Positions 1 to 12,110 of a stretch of 64,000 nt of DNA are shown piece after piece. A model generated the notes under the pieces. It saw only the letters and a program-made list of their open reading frames with translations. It did not search any database and was not told the origin of the DNA. The stretch is taken from NCBI GenBank assembly GCA_029582265.1, contig CM055833.1, positions 30,160,288 through 30,224,287 of the forward strand, written 5' to 3'. The translations under genes and the position numbers were made by a program. Within the stretch, counting starts at the first letter, position 1. Each line of letters opens with the position of its first letter. The DNA comes from Zoroaster sp. YZ-2022. Lineage: Eukaryota > Echinodermata > Asteroidea > Forcipulatida > Zoroasteridae.

Positions 1-228
1 TGTGATTAAACAACTTTTTCTAAATATGAAGTGGACCTCAGTGGTATTTTCTGTTGGGGGGGGGGGGGGAGTACCCCTAGGTACAGGCCTGAATCGTTAC
101 ATCAACTATTAAACTATTCCCTGGGTTTTTAATTGGCGCCTTTAATTTTCAGTTTATTTGTAAAAAACAAAAATAAGGGAAAAAAGAATCAGGAACATGA
201 CACATTTGAATGATTCCTGTGATATCAG

Positions 229-1250
229 ATTTGATATTTGAGAGGAAACGATCCACTGGACCTGAACTGGCCAAGATGATGACAGTTGGTACAAGGGTGG
301 TACGAGGAAAGGACTGGGAGTGGGATAACCAGGTAAGGAAAATTCATTTGTGGAACTTTACAGTCAATCACTACTCGACAACTCAACAGCCCCTCCAAAA
401 AATTCACATGACAGAAAAAAGGTGTAAAATTTACTTTAGAACACAATGGGCCAGGATATCATAATGACATTCAACAATAAAGTTTGGCTGAGTGAGGAGA
501 AGAGGGCTATGTCTTGCATAATTTTGGTGCATTCAATTTGTTCACATTTCACAAGTAATTTTGTTTGCCCAGTATGTGGGGTTATTGACAATTCATGTGC
601 AACAAACCCCAGGGTTGAAGTGGTGGCATTGAAACAGAATTAAAACAAAAAATAATTCAAATTTCAAAACTGTTGGTAAAAACTAGGGCCTATGTATTCA
701 TAACCAAGATAAGGCACTGATTGTATGAATACACCTTATCCATTGATGTCACAAACTGAACAGCGCCCTCGCTCAGAGGCAATAGAAGGTCAATCATTGG
801 TTTATGTATGCACATTCAAAGATGCATCATGTTTATGCGCAGCGCATATACATGAACCAATGAGGGAGCTTCTCTTGAAACTGGGCGAGGGCGCCCTTCA
901 CTTTATGACATATGAATAAGGGCTATGGACATACATGTACATCACCGTAGATGGGGGTACAAAGTACACCCCCAACACAATCTGTCCAACAGGTTTGGAT
1001 TCTCCTCCAATTTTGGGGTACAGTATTGGGTTTTTTCCCCGTAAAATTTGTACAAAATAATCAAATTTTAAAAGAAAGATGCTTTCATCATTTTGTTATC
1101 TATTTCTTGTAGGATGGAAACCCACCTGGAGAAGGCATGGTCATTAAGGAGGTAAATGACGAAGGTTGGATAATAGTGAAGTGGTCAAAGAGCAAAACAT
1201 ACAATTATCGCATGGGTATTACCGGGAAATATGATCTTGCATTAGCCTAG
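229..1250 (+). CDS. 3' end of a TRIM-like gene: last two exons encoding a MIB/HERC2 domain
   Basis: Two exons are visible. Exon 229-332 follows an AG acceptor (gatatcag) and ends at GTAAGG. Exon 1113-1250 follows ttcttgtag and ends in TAG at 1248-1250. Together they encode a MIB/HERC2 domain: '[15 protein letters not shown]', then 'DGNPPGEG', 'GWIIVKW' and '[14 protein letters not shown]' at the C terminus. The exons match the two MIB exons of gene A (5093-5199 and 5666-5803) in order, phase (1 then 0) and sequence. The gene is therefore a third member of the TRIM cluster whose RING/B-box exon lies left of the window. MIB/HERC2 domains occur in E3 ubiquitin ligases and usually serve substrate recognition; the target here is unknown. 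Confidence 0.75.
756..901. mobile_element. Short MITE with GCGCCCTCG-type terminal inverted repeats (copy 1)
   Basis: About 146 bp. The left end reads ctgaacagcgccctcgctca and the right end, read in reverse, gtgaagggcgccctcgccc. An internal ATG-open frame is incidental. A second copy lies at 6802-6933. No transposase is present. The superfamily is not determined. Confidence 0.55.
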
Positions 1251-1655
1251 TACAGCATTTTAAAGCCTCAGAAAAAATGAAGTACATGTATCATGACTTT
1301 GCTTTGTGAAAATGGAATAGTCCAGATGTTACCCAGTGATGCTCCCATTGGATTCTAAATATTTGTATAAAAATGAAGACTGGGACCCCACAAAGATGTG
1401 TTCTTTCACCACTGTTTTTATTTTGTATACAAACAATTGAGAGGATCCACTGGAAGATCCAGAGTATGTAACCCCTCCACATTTCATGCATGTATATTTA
1501 CCACATTTTTTGTTTTTGCTGTGCATTTAAACTTTTGTGTTCCCCTTCCCTTTTTGGCAGTGTGGATCCACCCCTGGGGGAAACAATAACCAGATTTTCC
1601 CTTACACATTATCTAATTATCTAATTGTAATTTATACAGTTTAAATCCATTTTTA

Positions 1656-1909
1656 TTAACCCTAACACCCCAAATCCTGCAAAATCCTCCAAGGTGCACT
1701 TTTTTTTTTTTTTAATTCAGCACTGTTGGAAACTGGTACTTTCACCTCTTCAAATGGGACAAAAGTACAGGCCATAAGTGCTGAATATGAAAGATCAACT
1801 AAAATGCATGGTGCATTTTTAAGATATGTGCATGTTTCAAAAAGAGCACTGATGGATTTTGGAGGATTCAGGAAGGTTCCTAGCCAGAATACCTAGAGGT
1901 TAGGGTTAA
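1656..1909. mobile_element. piggyBac-like MITE (TTAA ends), copy 1
   Basis: A 254-bp segment flanked on both sides by TTAA. It begins TTAA-CCCTAAC and ends GTTAGGG-TTAA, with longer imperfect inversion (aatcctccaag...gtgcac near both ends). A TTAA target and CCC-starting termini are typical of piggyBac transposons. A second copy in opposite orientation lies at 46033-46301. It is non-coding. Confidence 0.6.
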
Positions 1910-3000
1910 TGTCTTTTTTTATATAATTTCTGCAGTTGTTTGCTGAATGTTACCCTTGTCCAATTTTAGATAGTGGTTTTGATTTTAGTCGATGTTGCAG
2001 GGTTTTTGTCTGTATTTTAAATTTGATTTAAATGCATATATGTAAACTATGATTGTATCATACGATTGTAAGCTTTGTTTGACACTACAGTTTTCCATTT
2101 TTGTGGATGCATTAAATGAATTAAATTAAATAATATGTACACAAAACTCTATATTTTGTATCTGTGCTAGAAGTACTTTATATTCCTTGGTAACCATTAA
2201 CCAGACTTGTACGAATTATGACTCAGACTCAACTCGGACTCAAGTCACAGTTTTAATGATTTAGACTCACACTTGAGTCACCGTGCACAATGGCTCAGAC
2301 TGGAACTCCAGTCTTTGTGGTTCTCTTAGGATAAAGATTAAGTCAATGAGGATGGACAAAATATTGGGTCTGGGATGTGAACTGACAAAATTACTTTTAT
2401 AAAAGAATTGACCAAATCTTAATTGTTAAAGATGCATCACCCCCTTTCTTAAAAATTATTTCACTGACAATTTCTGATTTAAGTTAGTTTTTTTAAATTA
2501 ATCTGAAGTGTTATTTCCCTAGTATGTGGGACAATCAAATACTTGAAAATTACACATTTAAAAAAAATGTCAGAAACATGGTTTCATCACTGCAACTAAC
2601 TCCTGAAATGAATTTATGGTGAGTCTCATCATAAATTCATTGAGGCATCTAATTACTGCTAAACCATGCTTTTGACAATTTTGTGAACTATTTCATTTGA
2701 AACTATTGTTTTTATTTGAAACAAGTAATTTTCAGAATAAATAAAAACAAATTGCCGGAAATTGATAGTGAACAAGTCAAAACCACAGGGAAATATATCT
2801 TTAAACAATCTCAAGGTGCCATAATTTAACCAACAATTAAATTATCAGGCTGCATCATAAATCCAATTGTTCAACTAATTAATCTTGTTCCTGCCAATAA
2901 TTTAGTGAAATTACTTATTTGAAAGTAAATTGTTTGATTTCTACAAGTAAGAAAAATATGATAGTAAAATTACGATTTACACAGAATATCTTTAAAATGC
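1910..3000. other. Intergenic AT-rich DNA between TRIM genes
   Basis: No convincing exon, RNA gene or recognisable repeat family was seen. It is AT-rich spacer. The part from about 2940 onward resembles the segment before 6400 and belongs to the duplicated promoter block. Confidence 0.5.
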
Positions 3001-3334
3001 AGTCATAATATAATTGTTGAATAAACCCTTCAACAAAGCAACAGTAAATGGTACACTCTGTATGTACATGAATATCCACATGTACGTGCAGGAAAAAACC
3101 TGGGATTTTTGTGTCTATTTATAGATTTTCTTCACAAGGGTCAATATACAATGTAGATATGCCTGTGCAGTTAAGTGAGTATGGTGCAATGATGCGAGGC
3201 ATTCAAAGTTTTGAATTGCAATATAACAATGTGCACTTCATTTCCTCTTTACTCAACCGGCAATTTTCTATTTTTGGTAATTTTACATCGTCTGATTGCT
3301 GAAGGTGTTTTATCAACTTCATTGCACCTCAAAG
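3001..3334 (+). promoter_or_regulatory. Putative promoter and 5'UTR exon of TRIM gene A
   Basis: A TATA-like tatttataga lies at 3116-3125, preceded by a conserved cctgggatttttgtgtc and followed by gagtatggtgcaatgatg. The transcribed leader appears to run to a splice donor, cacctcaaag|gtaagc, at 3334/3335. It would join the acceptor at 3574 (tgaatttcag), 53 bp before the gene A ATG. The same arrangement recurs before gene B (TATA 7373, donor 7601), and an extra TATA block lies at 6569. Repetition before two homologous genes supports a real promoter. The transcription start itself is not proven. Confidence 0.5.
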
Positions 3335-3627
3335 GTAAGCTTAGAAGAGATTTTTGATTTCTTTGATTATAATAGTTTCAACATATAACATTCCAAATTA
3401 TATTTCAAACTGTGAGAAGAAGACAAAATCAGCCATTGCTGGTAATATACTACACATTCTTGTTCTCTGTGGTGGGGGTAATGATTAAGTGCTGGTGGGG
3501 GGGGGGGGTTACAGCCGATGATGCTACGTGTACTTCTACCATTGTTGATTCACTTATCTGTACTTGAATTTCAGGTTACAAGGTCTTACTCAGATCTCAG
3601 ATAAGAAAGGTCTCAAATAAAATAAAC

Positions 3628-5803
3628 ATGGCTGGAGTGAGTGCTGAATCTGTGCTGGAGAAAATCAGTCAAGGACACCTGGAGTGTCCCATTTGCTTCT
3701 CTCGGTTTACGAACCCAAAGATTCTAAGCTGCTTCCACAATTTCTGCCAACAATGTCTGGAGGGGATAATGGAAGCCAACCCTGATAAAGAAGTCATTAC
3801 TTGTCCAGTCTGCAGGAAGGAAACAGATATTCTGAAGACAGGAATTGCTGGTATGTCCGACAATTTTTCACTAATGGCTCTAGTGGATGAGATCACCCAA
3901 CAGGAGGAACTTATCAAAACTCAGCATCAGATCTTTTGTGATTTGTGTTTTCAAGATGAAAAGGCAGTCATAAGATGTTTGGATTGCAGGGAGTATCTCT
4001 GCCAAGAATGTCACAATGCTCACAAACGTATGAAGAAAACCAGGACTCATGACATGGCTACTATAGAAAACCTACGCTCTGGGAAGGCAACCTTCAAAAG
4101 ACGGCTATGGAATGAGCTACCAAAGTGTAAAAAACACGCCAACCAGGACCTGCTCTTCTACTGTGAGACTTGTCTTATCCTGATATGTACTGCATGCACC
4201 GCTGTCGACCATCGGGTCCCATACCACAAGGTCCTTGATAACTCAGCAGCAATCATCTCATGCAAGCAAAAAGTCAATGAACTAGACAAAGAAGTAGAGC
4301 AACACCTCACAGTATCCAAGGCTGCAGCAGAATTAGCTGACAAGTCATACACTAAACACAATAACATGATCAAGAATAAACATGACATCATCACTCAAAA
4401 AGCAGATGAAGAAGTCTCTAAAATTCGTGAGAATGAGCGTCTGCTCAAAGACAAAGTCACTCAATTCTGCCATGAAAAGGGCAAACAATTCAAACAAAAT
4501 CTGGCACTCCATGGTGAAAATGTAGAAATGACAGAAAAAACACTAGAGAGAGTGAAAAATGTGACAGCCCAAGTTTGTGACTTTGAACTTCTGAAACTTC
4601 AACAAAATCTTCTGCAAAACTTACAAGATGTCAAAAAGGGGGCAATTCCATCTCCTGTTGCTGGCCTGACTTTTCAAGATTTTAAAAAATGTACAAACTT
4701 CAGTGACACAGATCTGGGTGAGTTATCTTCTTTTCCTTTTTTTAATAATGTTAAAATACAGAGAGTACAATTTTATCTTGCCTTCTTAACATGATGTATG
4801 AATTTATGGTTTTATTTTTAAGATCTTGGTCTAACCAACATTGGTTAGCACACAACACTGGAGAGCATACCAAAACAAATTGTTACATCAACTCTTCTAT
4901 AAAAGTGTTTCCCTGGCTTCTTGATTGGTGCCTTTATAGTCTGAAACCTGCATATTAGTTTGTAAAAAAAAATAAAAAAAAATTAAATTAATAAATAAAT
5001 AAATAAATAAATAAAAAAGGAAAGGTCTCTTCAAAGAATATGAAACATTTGAATTATTCCTGATATAACAGAATAATTTATTTGATAATCAGATTTAATA
5101 TTTGAGAGGAAACGAGACATAACTGGACCTGAACTGGCCAAGATGATGATGGTTGGTACAAGGGTGGTACGAGGAAAGGACTGGAAATGGCATAACCAGG
5201 TAAAACGAAACTTAATTTAATCACTACTTCACAACTAAACAGCCCTTAAAAAATTACTTTACTGATTTAGAGTCTTCACTTCACATAATGACAGAAAAAC
5301 ATGGAGTAAAATTTACTTAATAATACAATTTGCCAGGAGATCATTGTGACATTCAACACTAAAGTTTGGCTGAATGGGCCTAAAATGTGCATTACATCAA
5401 AACCGAATTTAAATAAAAATTATTCTGATTTCAAAACCAACAAAAATGTAAGTTCTATGTATCCTTAACCAGGATGAAAGCACATATTGTACAAATGGTC
5501 ATGCATCCACAGTGATGGGGTATATGTGAATACCCCTCAATACTATTTGTCTAGGGGTTTGGATTTTCCTAAACTATTTGGGTACAGAAACGGTTTTTTC
5601 CTTGTTAAATTCTCAAATTTAACAATAAACATACTTTCATCATTTTGATTATCTATTTCTTGTAGGATGGGAACCCACCTAGTGAAGGCGAGATCATTAA
5701 AGAGATAAACAGCAATGGCTGGACAGGAGTGAAGTGGGCAAATGGAGAAACACAAACTTATCGTATGGGGACAGAGGGGAAATATGATCTTGCATTAGCA
5801 TAG
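3628..5803 (+). CDS. TRIM-type E3 ubiquitin ligase with RING, two B-boxes, coiled coil and C-terminal MIB/HERC2 (gene A)
   Basis: Three coding exons (3628-4717, 5093-5199, 5666-5803) splice in consistent phases (1, then 0) to 444 codons plus TAG. The C3HC4 RING spans residues 20-62 (C20, C23, C35, H37, C40, C43, C59, C62). A first B-box spans about 103-143 and a second, '[16 protein letters not shown]', about 164-205. A coiled coil follows at roughly 210-320. The last two exons encode MIB/HERC2 ('[14 protein letters not shown]', '[14 protein letters not shown]'). The RING would recruit an E2 and the MIB domain probably binds targets or partners; the substrate is unknown. The start ATG sits in aaataaacATGGCT just after a 5'UTR acceptor at 3574. 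A possible poly(A) signal AATAAA lies at 6273. Tandem paralogues suggest a rapidly evolving, perhaps immune-related family (inference). Confidence 0.85.
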
Positions 5804-6400
5804 TACATTTTAAAGTGTTAGAAAAAAAATTAGGTATCATTGCCCAATCTCGTGAGGACTTTTCACAGGCTGAAGATCTGACATCATGCTTTGAGTTACA
5901 GGCGTGTGAATTATGCCAGATCCTGGCTGTGCGGCCGCCATATTTTCCCTGATGTTCAACTTTGACCTTGGTTGGTAGCTAGTGCGTGAGCCTCGAAGCG
6001 TCACAACAGATCTTCAGCACTGACTTAGTCAAAGAGGTTCAACTGTTGAATCTTAGAATAATATTATTGATTGTTCTGGTAGTTGTTTTATAAAATCCTT
6101 CCTCAGTTTGCATCCTTCCTCAGTTTGCATCGTTCCTCAGTTTGCATCCTTCCTCAGTTTGCATGCTCCCCTTGTACTTACTCTTATTTCTTATTTATAT
6201 AATAATAATGTACACATTTTTTATTTTGCTAATCTAGTTAAGCTCCCTCCGGTCATTATATTTGTTTCTGTAAATAAAGAAATTAGCTGTTGCTAACTGC
6301 TGAAATTACTTATATTTGAAAGTAAATTGTTTCATTTCTTAAAGTAAAACGGTATTGTATTTATTAAACATGATGATAAATATGATGGTTAAATTAGGAT
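5804..6400. other. Gene A 3' flank
   Basis: Probable 3'UTR and spacer. It contains the 17-bp tandem repeat at 6097-6164 and an AATAAA at 6273-6278. No other gene was seen. Confidence 0.5.
6097..6164. repeat. Four tandem copies of a 17-bp unit (ccttcctcagtttgcat)
   Basis: Exactly 68 bp, i.e. 4 x 17, with single-base variation between copies. It lies downstream of gene A in its probable 3'UTR. Confidence 0.85.
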
Positions 6401-6660
6401 TTACATGGAATATCTTCAAACTGCAGTCATAATATAATTGTTGAATAAACTCTTCAACAAAGCAACAGTTCACATCTAAGTCAACGGTGCACACTGTACA
6501 AGTACATGCATTGTACATAAATGTGCACAGGTATGTTCAGGGAAAAAACCTGGGATTTTTGTGTCTCTATTTATAGAATTCCTTTACAAGGAAATAAGTC
6601 AATGTCTACTGCAGAGAGTATGGTGCAATGATGACTCAGGATGATTTACCAACTTTACAC
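6400..6660 (+). promoter_or_regulatory. Extra duplicated copy of the TRIM promoter block
   Basis: Closely resembles 3000-3200, including gcagtcataatataattgttgaataaa, the cctgggatttttgtgtc box, tatttataga at 6569-6578 and gagtatggtgcaatgatg. It lies about 800 bp upstream of the second block used for gene B. It could be an alternative gene B promoter or the relic of a lost TRIM copy. Confidence 0.45.
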
Positions 6661-6801
6661 CAAGTAAGTTTTTAGACAATAACTCTTTAATTTGATAATC
6701 TGGTAATCACTAATGTTGTACCTGCCCTTAAATGAAAAAATGTTGGTGAACAGGTTTAAAATGTTCTTATTGACCTTTGATCTTATGCATGATGTCACAA
6801 A

Positions 6802-6933
6802 CTGAAGAGTTCCCTCGTTCAGAGGCAAACAAAGGCCACTCAATGGTTCATATATGCGCACTGTGCATACATGTGCCGCGCCTTTGAGTGCATACATGAA
6901 CAATGAGTGACATTGAACGAGGGCGCCCTTCAG
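6802..6933. mobile_element. Short MITE with GCGCCCTCG-type terminal inverted repeats (copy 2)
   Basis: 132 bp. The left end ctgaagagttccctcgttca pairs with the right end tgaacgagggcgcccttcag at 17 of 20 positions. It is the same family as 756-901. Both copies follow atgtcacaaa, so the homology may continue into the flank. Confidence 0.6.
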
Positions 6934-7320
6934 AAAAGGCCCATAGTTCACAGCTTTGCCAATGGTGGAATATTCAAAAATAACCAAATGGTTGAATTGT
7001 ATTATAAAACTTACTTAGTGTAAAGATGATGATGTATTAATCTTCCCCAACAAATATTTGTTGTCTGAGGTGTCACTTTTTTTTAAAGTTAAATGATTTC
7101 CGGTTTGAAATTTAGGAACGAGTACACTATCCTAAATTACACATAAGAATGAAAACAAACAATCTTCACTATTTTCTTATGAATGACACAACGTAATAAA
7201 TATTGAAACTTTCACAGGTTGGTTCTTAAATGTACAACCTGATTCAAAGAGAGTAAGCCAACTCGTAGAAGTAGTTTTGCAAGCATTACCAATGTTGTAC
7301 TTTCCCTTTAACTAAACTGT

Positions 7321-7601
7321 CATGGAGTTCCTGTATTTTTTTAATACAAAGCCCTGGGTTTTTTGGTGTCCCTATTTATAGATTTTCTTTACAAGGATTA
7401 CAACAGACAATGTTTATGTAGTGAGTATGGTGCGATGATGTGACGCATTTCAAGTTCCATGGATGAACGCTTTTACTGAATAAAGATCTATGTGCGCAGT
7501 GTTCCTTCTCCTTCTTGATTCGCCATTTTTTATATTATTTGGCAATTTTACAACGTCTGATCGCTGTATGTGTGTGTAATTCTCTACACTGCACCTCAAA
7601 G
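7321..7601 (+). promoter_or_regulatory. Putative promoter and 5'UTR exon of TRIM gene B
   Basis: TATA-like tatttata at 7373-7380 with a gagtatggtgcgatgatg element downstream. The leader ends at cacctcaaag|gtaagc (7601/7602), matching gene A. It would splice to the acceptor attccag at 7567, just before the gene B coding exon: the acceptor is near 8567 and the intron is about 970 bp. Confidence 0.5.
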
Positions 7602-8609
7602 GTAAGCTCACAAAACATTTTTGGACTTGCTTTGATGGAAATAGTTTCAATAAACATTCCAAAATAAGATTGAAAGCTCTGTAATTTCTGAGAAGTGTTT
7701 TGAGGGAAGAACAAATTGGCCAGTGCTGCTAAGGTTGTAGTTTTTTCTCATTGTTGGTGGTAGTAATGAATGTGGTGGGGGTGGGGGTTGTGGTGATGTT
7801 GCTATTTCTATCGTTCTTAAGAAATCCAGGACTGTGAAAGTGTTTGTTTGTTTTTTAATTCAAGGGAAAAAATGAGATTTCTCCCTGAATATGGAACCAT
7901 TTTTCCATTGGCAGATCAAGGGAATATGTGGTCCTTTTTTGTAGTGTGTCCTACCCCCTTACAGTATTTGTAATATTACACAAAATCTGTTAAAAATACA
8001 TGTCTGGATTAGTCTTAAAAACACCTTTTTGCTTTTTACTTTGGGAAATCTAAGCAAAAAAGACTGTCAAGAAGGATTGGCTGATCGAGTTTATATTTAT
8101 TTTATATTAACAAAAAATTACACTGTAGTATCATCTTAGCTTTTATCTTATTTATTCAGTGCTATACCAAAATTAGTCGCTTTCCCTCTGAAACAGTTTG
8201 GTTATCATTTGGGTCTGTAAACTAAAGGGTTTTAGGGATCTTATTGAGCTATACCCAGTCTACTTTACAGCATGGGTTCCTTGAATAATTCAAACAGATA
8301 TGAAGTAAGTTTTAAGCTATTTTTACAACAGTAGTACACATTTAAGTAACGCTGAAGGGGTCATTGTCACCCAGGGTACTCTCCAATGGTACCCAGGCAA
8401 TCATAACTAGTACAGTCCTCTAACATATATAGGATTAAGATTGCCTGGGTACCAGGCTAAATGAGGCTGTACAAATCGGGCAAATGTTTATACCCCTATG
8501 TGAAAAAGTCAGAAACCGTACACTTTTTTTGGCCTTATGCCCCACTCTCTCTGTACTTGAATTCCAGGTTACAAGGTCTCAGATCAGAAAGATTATAAAC
8601 GGAATAAAC

Positions 8610-11600
8610 ATGGCTAATAAATGGAGTCCTGTATCCGTGCTGGATCAAATCAGTCACGGGCATCTTGAGTGCCCCATTTGTCAATGTAGATTCACTGATC
8701 CAAAGAGCCTCAAGTGCCTACACACTTTGTGCCAACAGTGTCTGGAAAAGATGATGGCAGCTCAGCCTGGCAACCAAGTCATAACATGTCCAATCTGCAG
8801 GGGCAAAACACCTATTCCAGAGACGGGAATTACTGGCATTTCCAACAATTTTTCAATGAAGGCTCTTGTGGATGAAGTCAACCAACTAGAAAAACTTTTC
8901 AACCGTCAGCAATCACAGATTTTTTGTGAGTTGTGTGTTGATGATACAGAAGCAGTCGTAAGATGCTTGGATTGCAGGGAGTATCTCTGCCAAGAATGTC
9001 AAAATGCTCACAAACGTATGAAGAAAACCAGGACTCACAACATGGCTACTATTGATGACCTACGTTCTGGCGAGGTTCCCTTCAAAAGTCGGCTATGGAA
9101 TGAGGTACCAAAGTGTAAAAAACACGCCAACCAGGACCTGCTCTTCTACTGTGAGACTTGTCTTATCCTGATATGTACTGCATGCACTGCTGTCGACCAT
9201 CGGGCCCCAGACCACAAATTCCTTGATAGATCAGCAGCAGCCACCTCATACAAGCAAAAAGTGCATGAACTTGTCAAAAAGGTAGAACAATTGACAAAAT
9301 CTAATGCAGAGGCAGAATTAGCTGACAAGTCATACACTGAACACAAGAACATGATTGTAGATAATCACAATATCATCACTCAAAAAGCGGATGAAGAAGT
9401 CGCCAAAATCCGTCAGAATGAACGTCTGCTCAAAGACAAAGTCATTCAATTCTGCCATGAAAAGGGCAAACAATTTGAGGAAAGTCTGGCATGTCATAAT
9501 GAGAATATCGAAAAGAAAAAAGATACATTGGAGAGTGTGAGAAATAGGATGGACTACAGCAATGATTTTGATCTCCTACAAATGCAAGAGAATTTCCTTC
9601 AAATCTTACAAGATGCAGCAGACAGACCCACCCCTGCCCCTGTCAAATGTCTGACGTTTCATGATTTTCAACAAAGTAAAGTGTTCAGTGAAGCAGACCT
9701 GAGTGAGTATCTCTAAGAATACGATTAGAAACAAATTTACAAAAATAAAAATTTTGAACAATATTAGATAGAAATATTATATTCCATGTGCATGTGAAAT
9801 ATAAAAGTTGACCCCTTCCACCCCCCAAAAAAGGGATGGTTACATAAGGTTACATATGATTCCTGATATAGCAATATTGTGTATTAATCAGATATCCTGC
9901 GTAAGATGAAACCACCACCATGTGACAAACCTCCTCAGAGACGAAATAAGGTATGCAAATTAGTAGCCATTTTGTACCCCTCTCCCATGTACAATTTGAT
10001 ATATATCTAAAGCATACAAAAAACATTGTATTCTGGTTAATTTATTAGCGAGTATGCGAACTGTACTTGAAATGCCCGTTCAATGTATACTGCGTTGTAA
10101 ACCAGCCAAATAAGTGTGTGTTGGGGGATTTGCTTCCGCAAGCCCAGTCTCAATAAGAGCGTACAACTGGGGGATTCGCTGCCGCTAGCCCAGTCTCAAT
10201 AAGAGTGTGTTGGGGGATTCGCTACTGCTAGCCCCGTCTCAATAAGAGCGTATTGGGGATTCGCTACCGCTAGCCCCGTCTCAATATAAAGAGCGTGCAA
10301 TGCTGCCGCTAGCCCAGTCTCAATAAGAGTGTGTTGGGGGATCCGCTACCTCTAGCCCAGTCCGAGTGTGCAACTGGGGGATTCGCTACTGCTAGCCCAG
10401 TCACAATAAGAGTGTGTTGGGGGATTCGCTGCCGCTAGCCCAGTCTCAATAAGAGTGTGTTGGGGGATTCGCTGCCGTTAGCCCAGTCTCAATAAGAGTG
10501 TGTTGGGGGATTCGCTGCCGCTAGCCCAGTCTCAATAAGAATGTGTTGGGGATTCGCTGCCACTAGCCCAGTCTCAATAAGAATGTGTTGGGGAATTCGC
10601 TGCCACTAGCCCAGTCTCAATAAGAGTGTGTTGGGGAATTTGCTGCCGCTAGCCCAGTCTCAATAAGAGCGTGCAACTGGGGGATTTGCTGCCGCTAGCC
10701 CAGTCTCAATAAGAGCATGCAACTGGGGGATTCGCTGCCACTAGCCCAGTCTCAATAAGAGTGTGTTGGGGGATTCGCTGCCGCTAGCCCAGTCTCAATA
10801 AGAGTGTGTTGGGGGATTCGCTGCCGCTAGCCCAGTCTCATCTAGTTTGCATCCCGTTTAGTTCTGGAACAACTACTTCTCCCATGATGCTCTCAAGCAG
10901 GGTACAGACTTCTGCTTTTGTGTACAATATCTGGTATTATGATACATCCAACATGAACTCTAACCTCAGTTTATGTATCAGCATTGCAGCCAAGAATCAG
11001 TACAATGACAACTATCATCATGGTCATTTTGTTTAGACCCAATGATGTCTATATATACAATGTATATGAATCATTTTGTTCAAATATTTGTTTTCCTCTT
11101 GTATGATATGAACCCAACTAATGAGGATGGAGCCAAGGTAAATTAACATGGTTTGGAATTATGAGTACAGTGGTAAACAAGAAACCGTTATCTGGTAGGT
11201 TTTAGCCTACAAAATATGTAAGTGAGTTTTACCAGCAATTTCCAGAATGTTGTTTTCTTTGGAACATTTTTCTCATAGAAAGGGGAAAAATGTGATGGCT
11301 TGTCACTTAAATATTTATCTTTGAAACCACAACAGACAGACAGTGCCCAGGAGAGCTTGAAGAAGATCGATAAAACCAGATGGAGAAGGGTGGTGGGACC
11401 AACACAGCCAGTTATCAAAAAGGTATAAAAAAAAAAAAAATAGCCACTATCACTATGGCAACCACTGGTATCTGATCTTGACAATAAAGCGTAAATAAAG
11501 CGTACTTTGTCACTTCTGTAGGAACAGGTAAGGCAGAACACATCTGCTGATGATGATGATGTTGCCAAGATCATAGTTGATAAGTCCTGGATCAGTCACT

Positions 11601-11614
11601 CAGAAAGTAAATGA
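8610..11614 (+). CDS. TRIM-type RING/B-box/coiled-coil protein with a replaced C-terminal tail (gene B)
   Basis: Exon 8610-9702 encodes a C3HC4 RING ('LECPICQCRF', 'TCPICRGKT'), two B-boxes and a coiled coil, closely paralogous to gene A. The same frame is open back to 8484, but ATG 8610 is preferred: it sits in the same aataaacATGGCT context 42 nt after the 5'UTR acceptor. The donor (ctga|gtgagt) leaves phase 1, as in gene A. Phase-compatible downstream exons are 9892-9950 (proline/basic, 'KMKPPPCDKPPQRRNK'), 11336-11422 ('ESLKKIDKTRWRRVVGPTQP') and 11522-11614 (acidic DDDD, stop TGA at 11612). This predicts about 443 aa without a MIB domain. Exon 1 is secure; the tail exons are inferred only from splice signals and reading phase. 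Confidence 0.65.
10110..10845. repeat. ~45-bp minisatellite in gene B intron
   Basis: About 16 tandem copies of gggggattcgctgccgctag followed by cccagtctcaataagagtgtgttg, with indels and substitutions (cgtgcaactg variants). It lies inside the intron between the exons ending at 9950 and starting at 11336. Confidence 0.9.
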
Positions 11615-12110
11615 AGAAATTGGATCTTCAAGCCAGGTGAGTTCTTCAATATTTATTAAAAAATACACATACACACTGATTGATCACGAATGTAGAAAAA
11701 ACGGTCATTACGGGAAAAAGATCATCACATTACAATAAAGTAGTTTTGCGTTGACACAAGGGGAAATTAATCTTTCTTGAGTAATCGTACTTAAGAGATT
11801 CTGCAAAGAATCAGTCTGTAGTTTTACTCATCTTCTCCAGCAAACTAAAATTAGTGAAAAAAGACATATAAAAAAGAACCCACTGAATAAAATGATAACA
11901 GGGAAAATGAATCCAAGAACTGGAAAAAAAAAGGTGATTTGAGATGGGATGCATAATCACCGAATAAATTCATTTTAAATGAAAAAACACATATTTTGTG
12001 ACTTTTTATTGTGGTTTCTTTTTCTTTTAGGATGAGAACCCACCTGGCATTGACAAGATCGTCACCATGTCTGTATGGAATTAGATTGCTACAGTGGACC
12101 ACAGGTGCAA
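11107..12110 (+). pseudogene. Relic MIB/HERC2 second-half exons downstream of gene B
   Basis: Two stretches resemble the DGNPP... MIB exon of gene A. At 11107 a 'DMNPTNEDGAK' sequence follows a destroyed acceptor (tgtat instead of tgtag). At 12031 ('DENPPGIDKIV') the acceptor is intact but a stop (TAG) follows after 17 codons. Neither can complete the domain. They show that gene B once had MIB exons like its neighbours. Confidence 0.5.

Noticed and set aside
10110..10845. CRISPR-like regular repeats
   Set aside because: Near-identical contiguous 45-bp units without distinct spacers; a minisatellite in an intron.
11188..11574. 128-aa minus-strand ORF as an aminotransferase 3' exon
   Set aside because: It does not resemble the family's C-terminal domain, and the plus strand there gives phase-compatible TRIM gene B exons.
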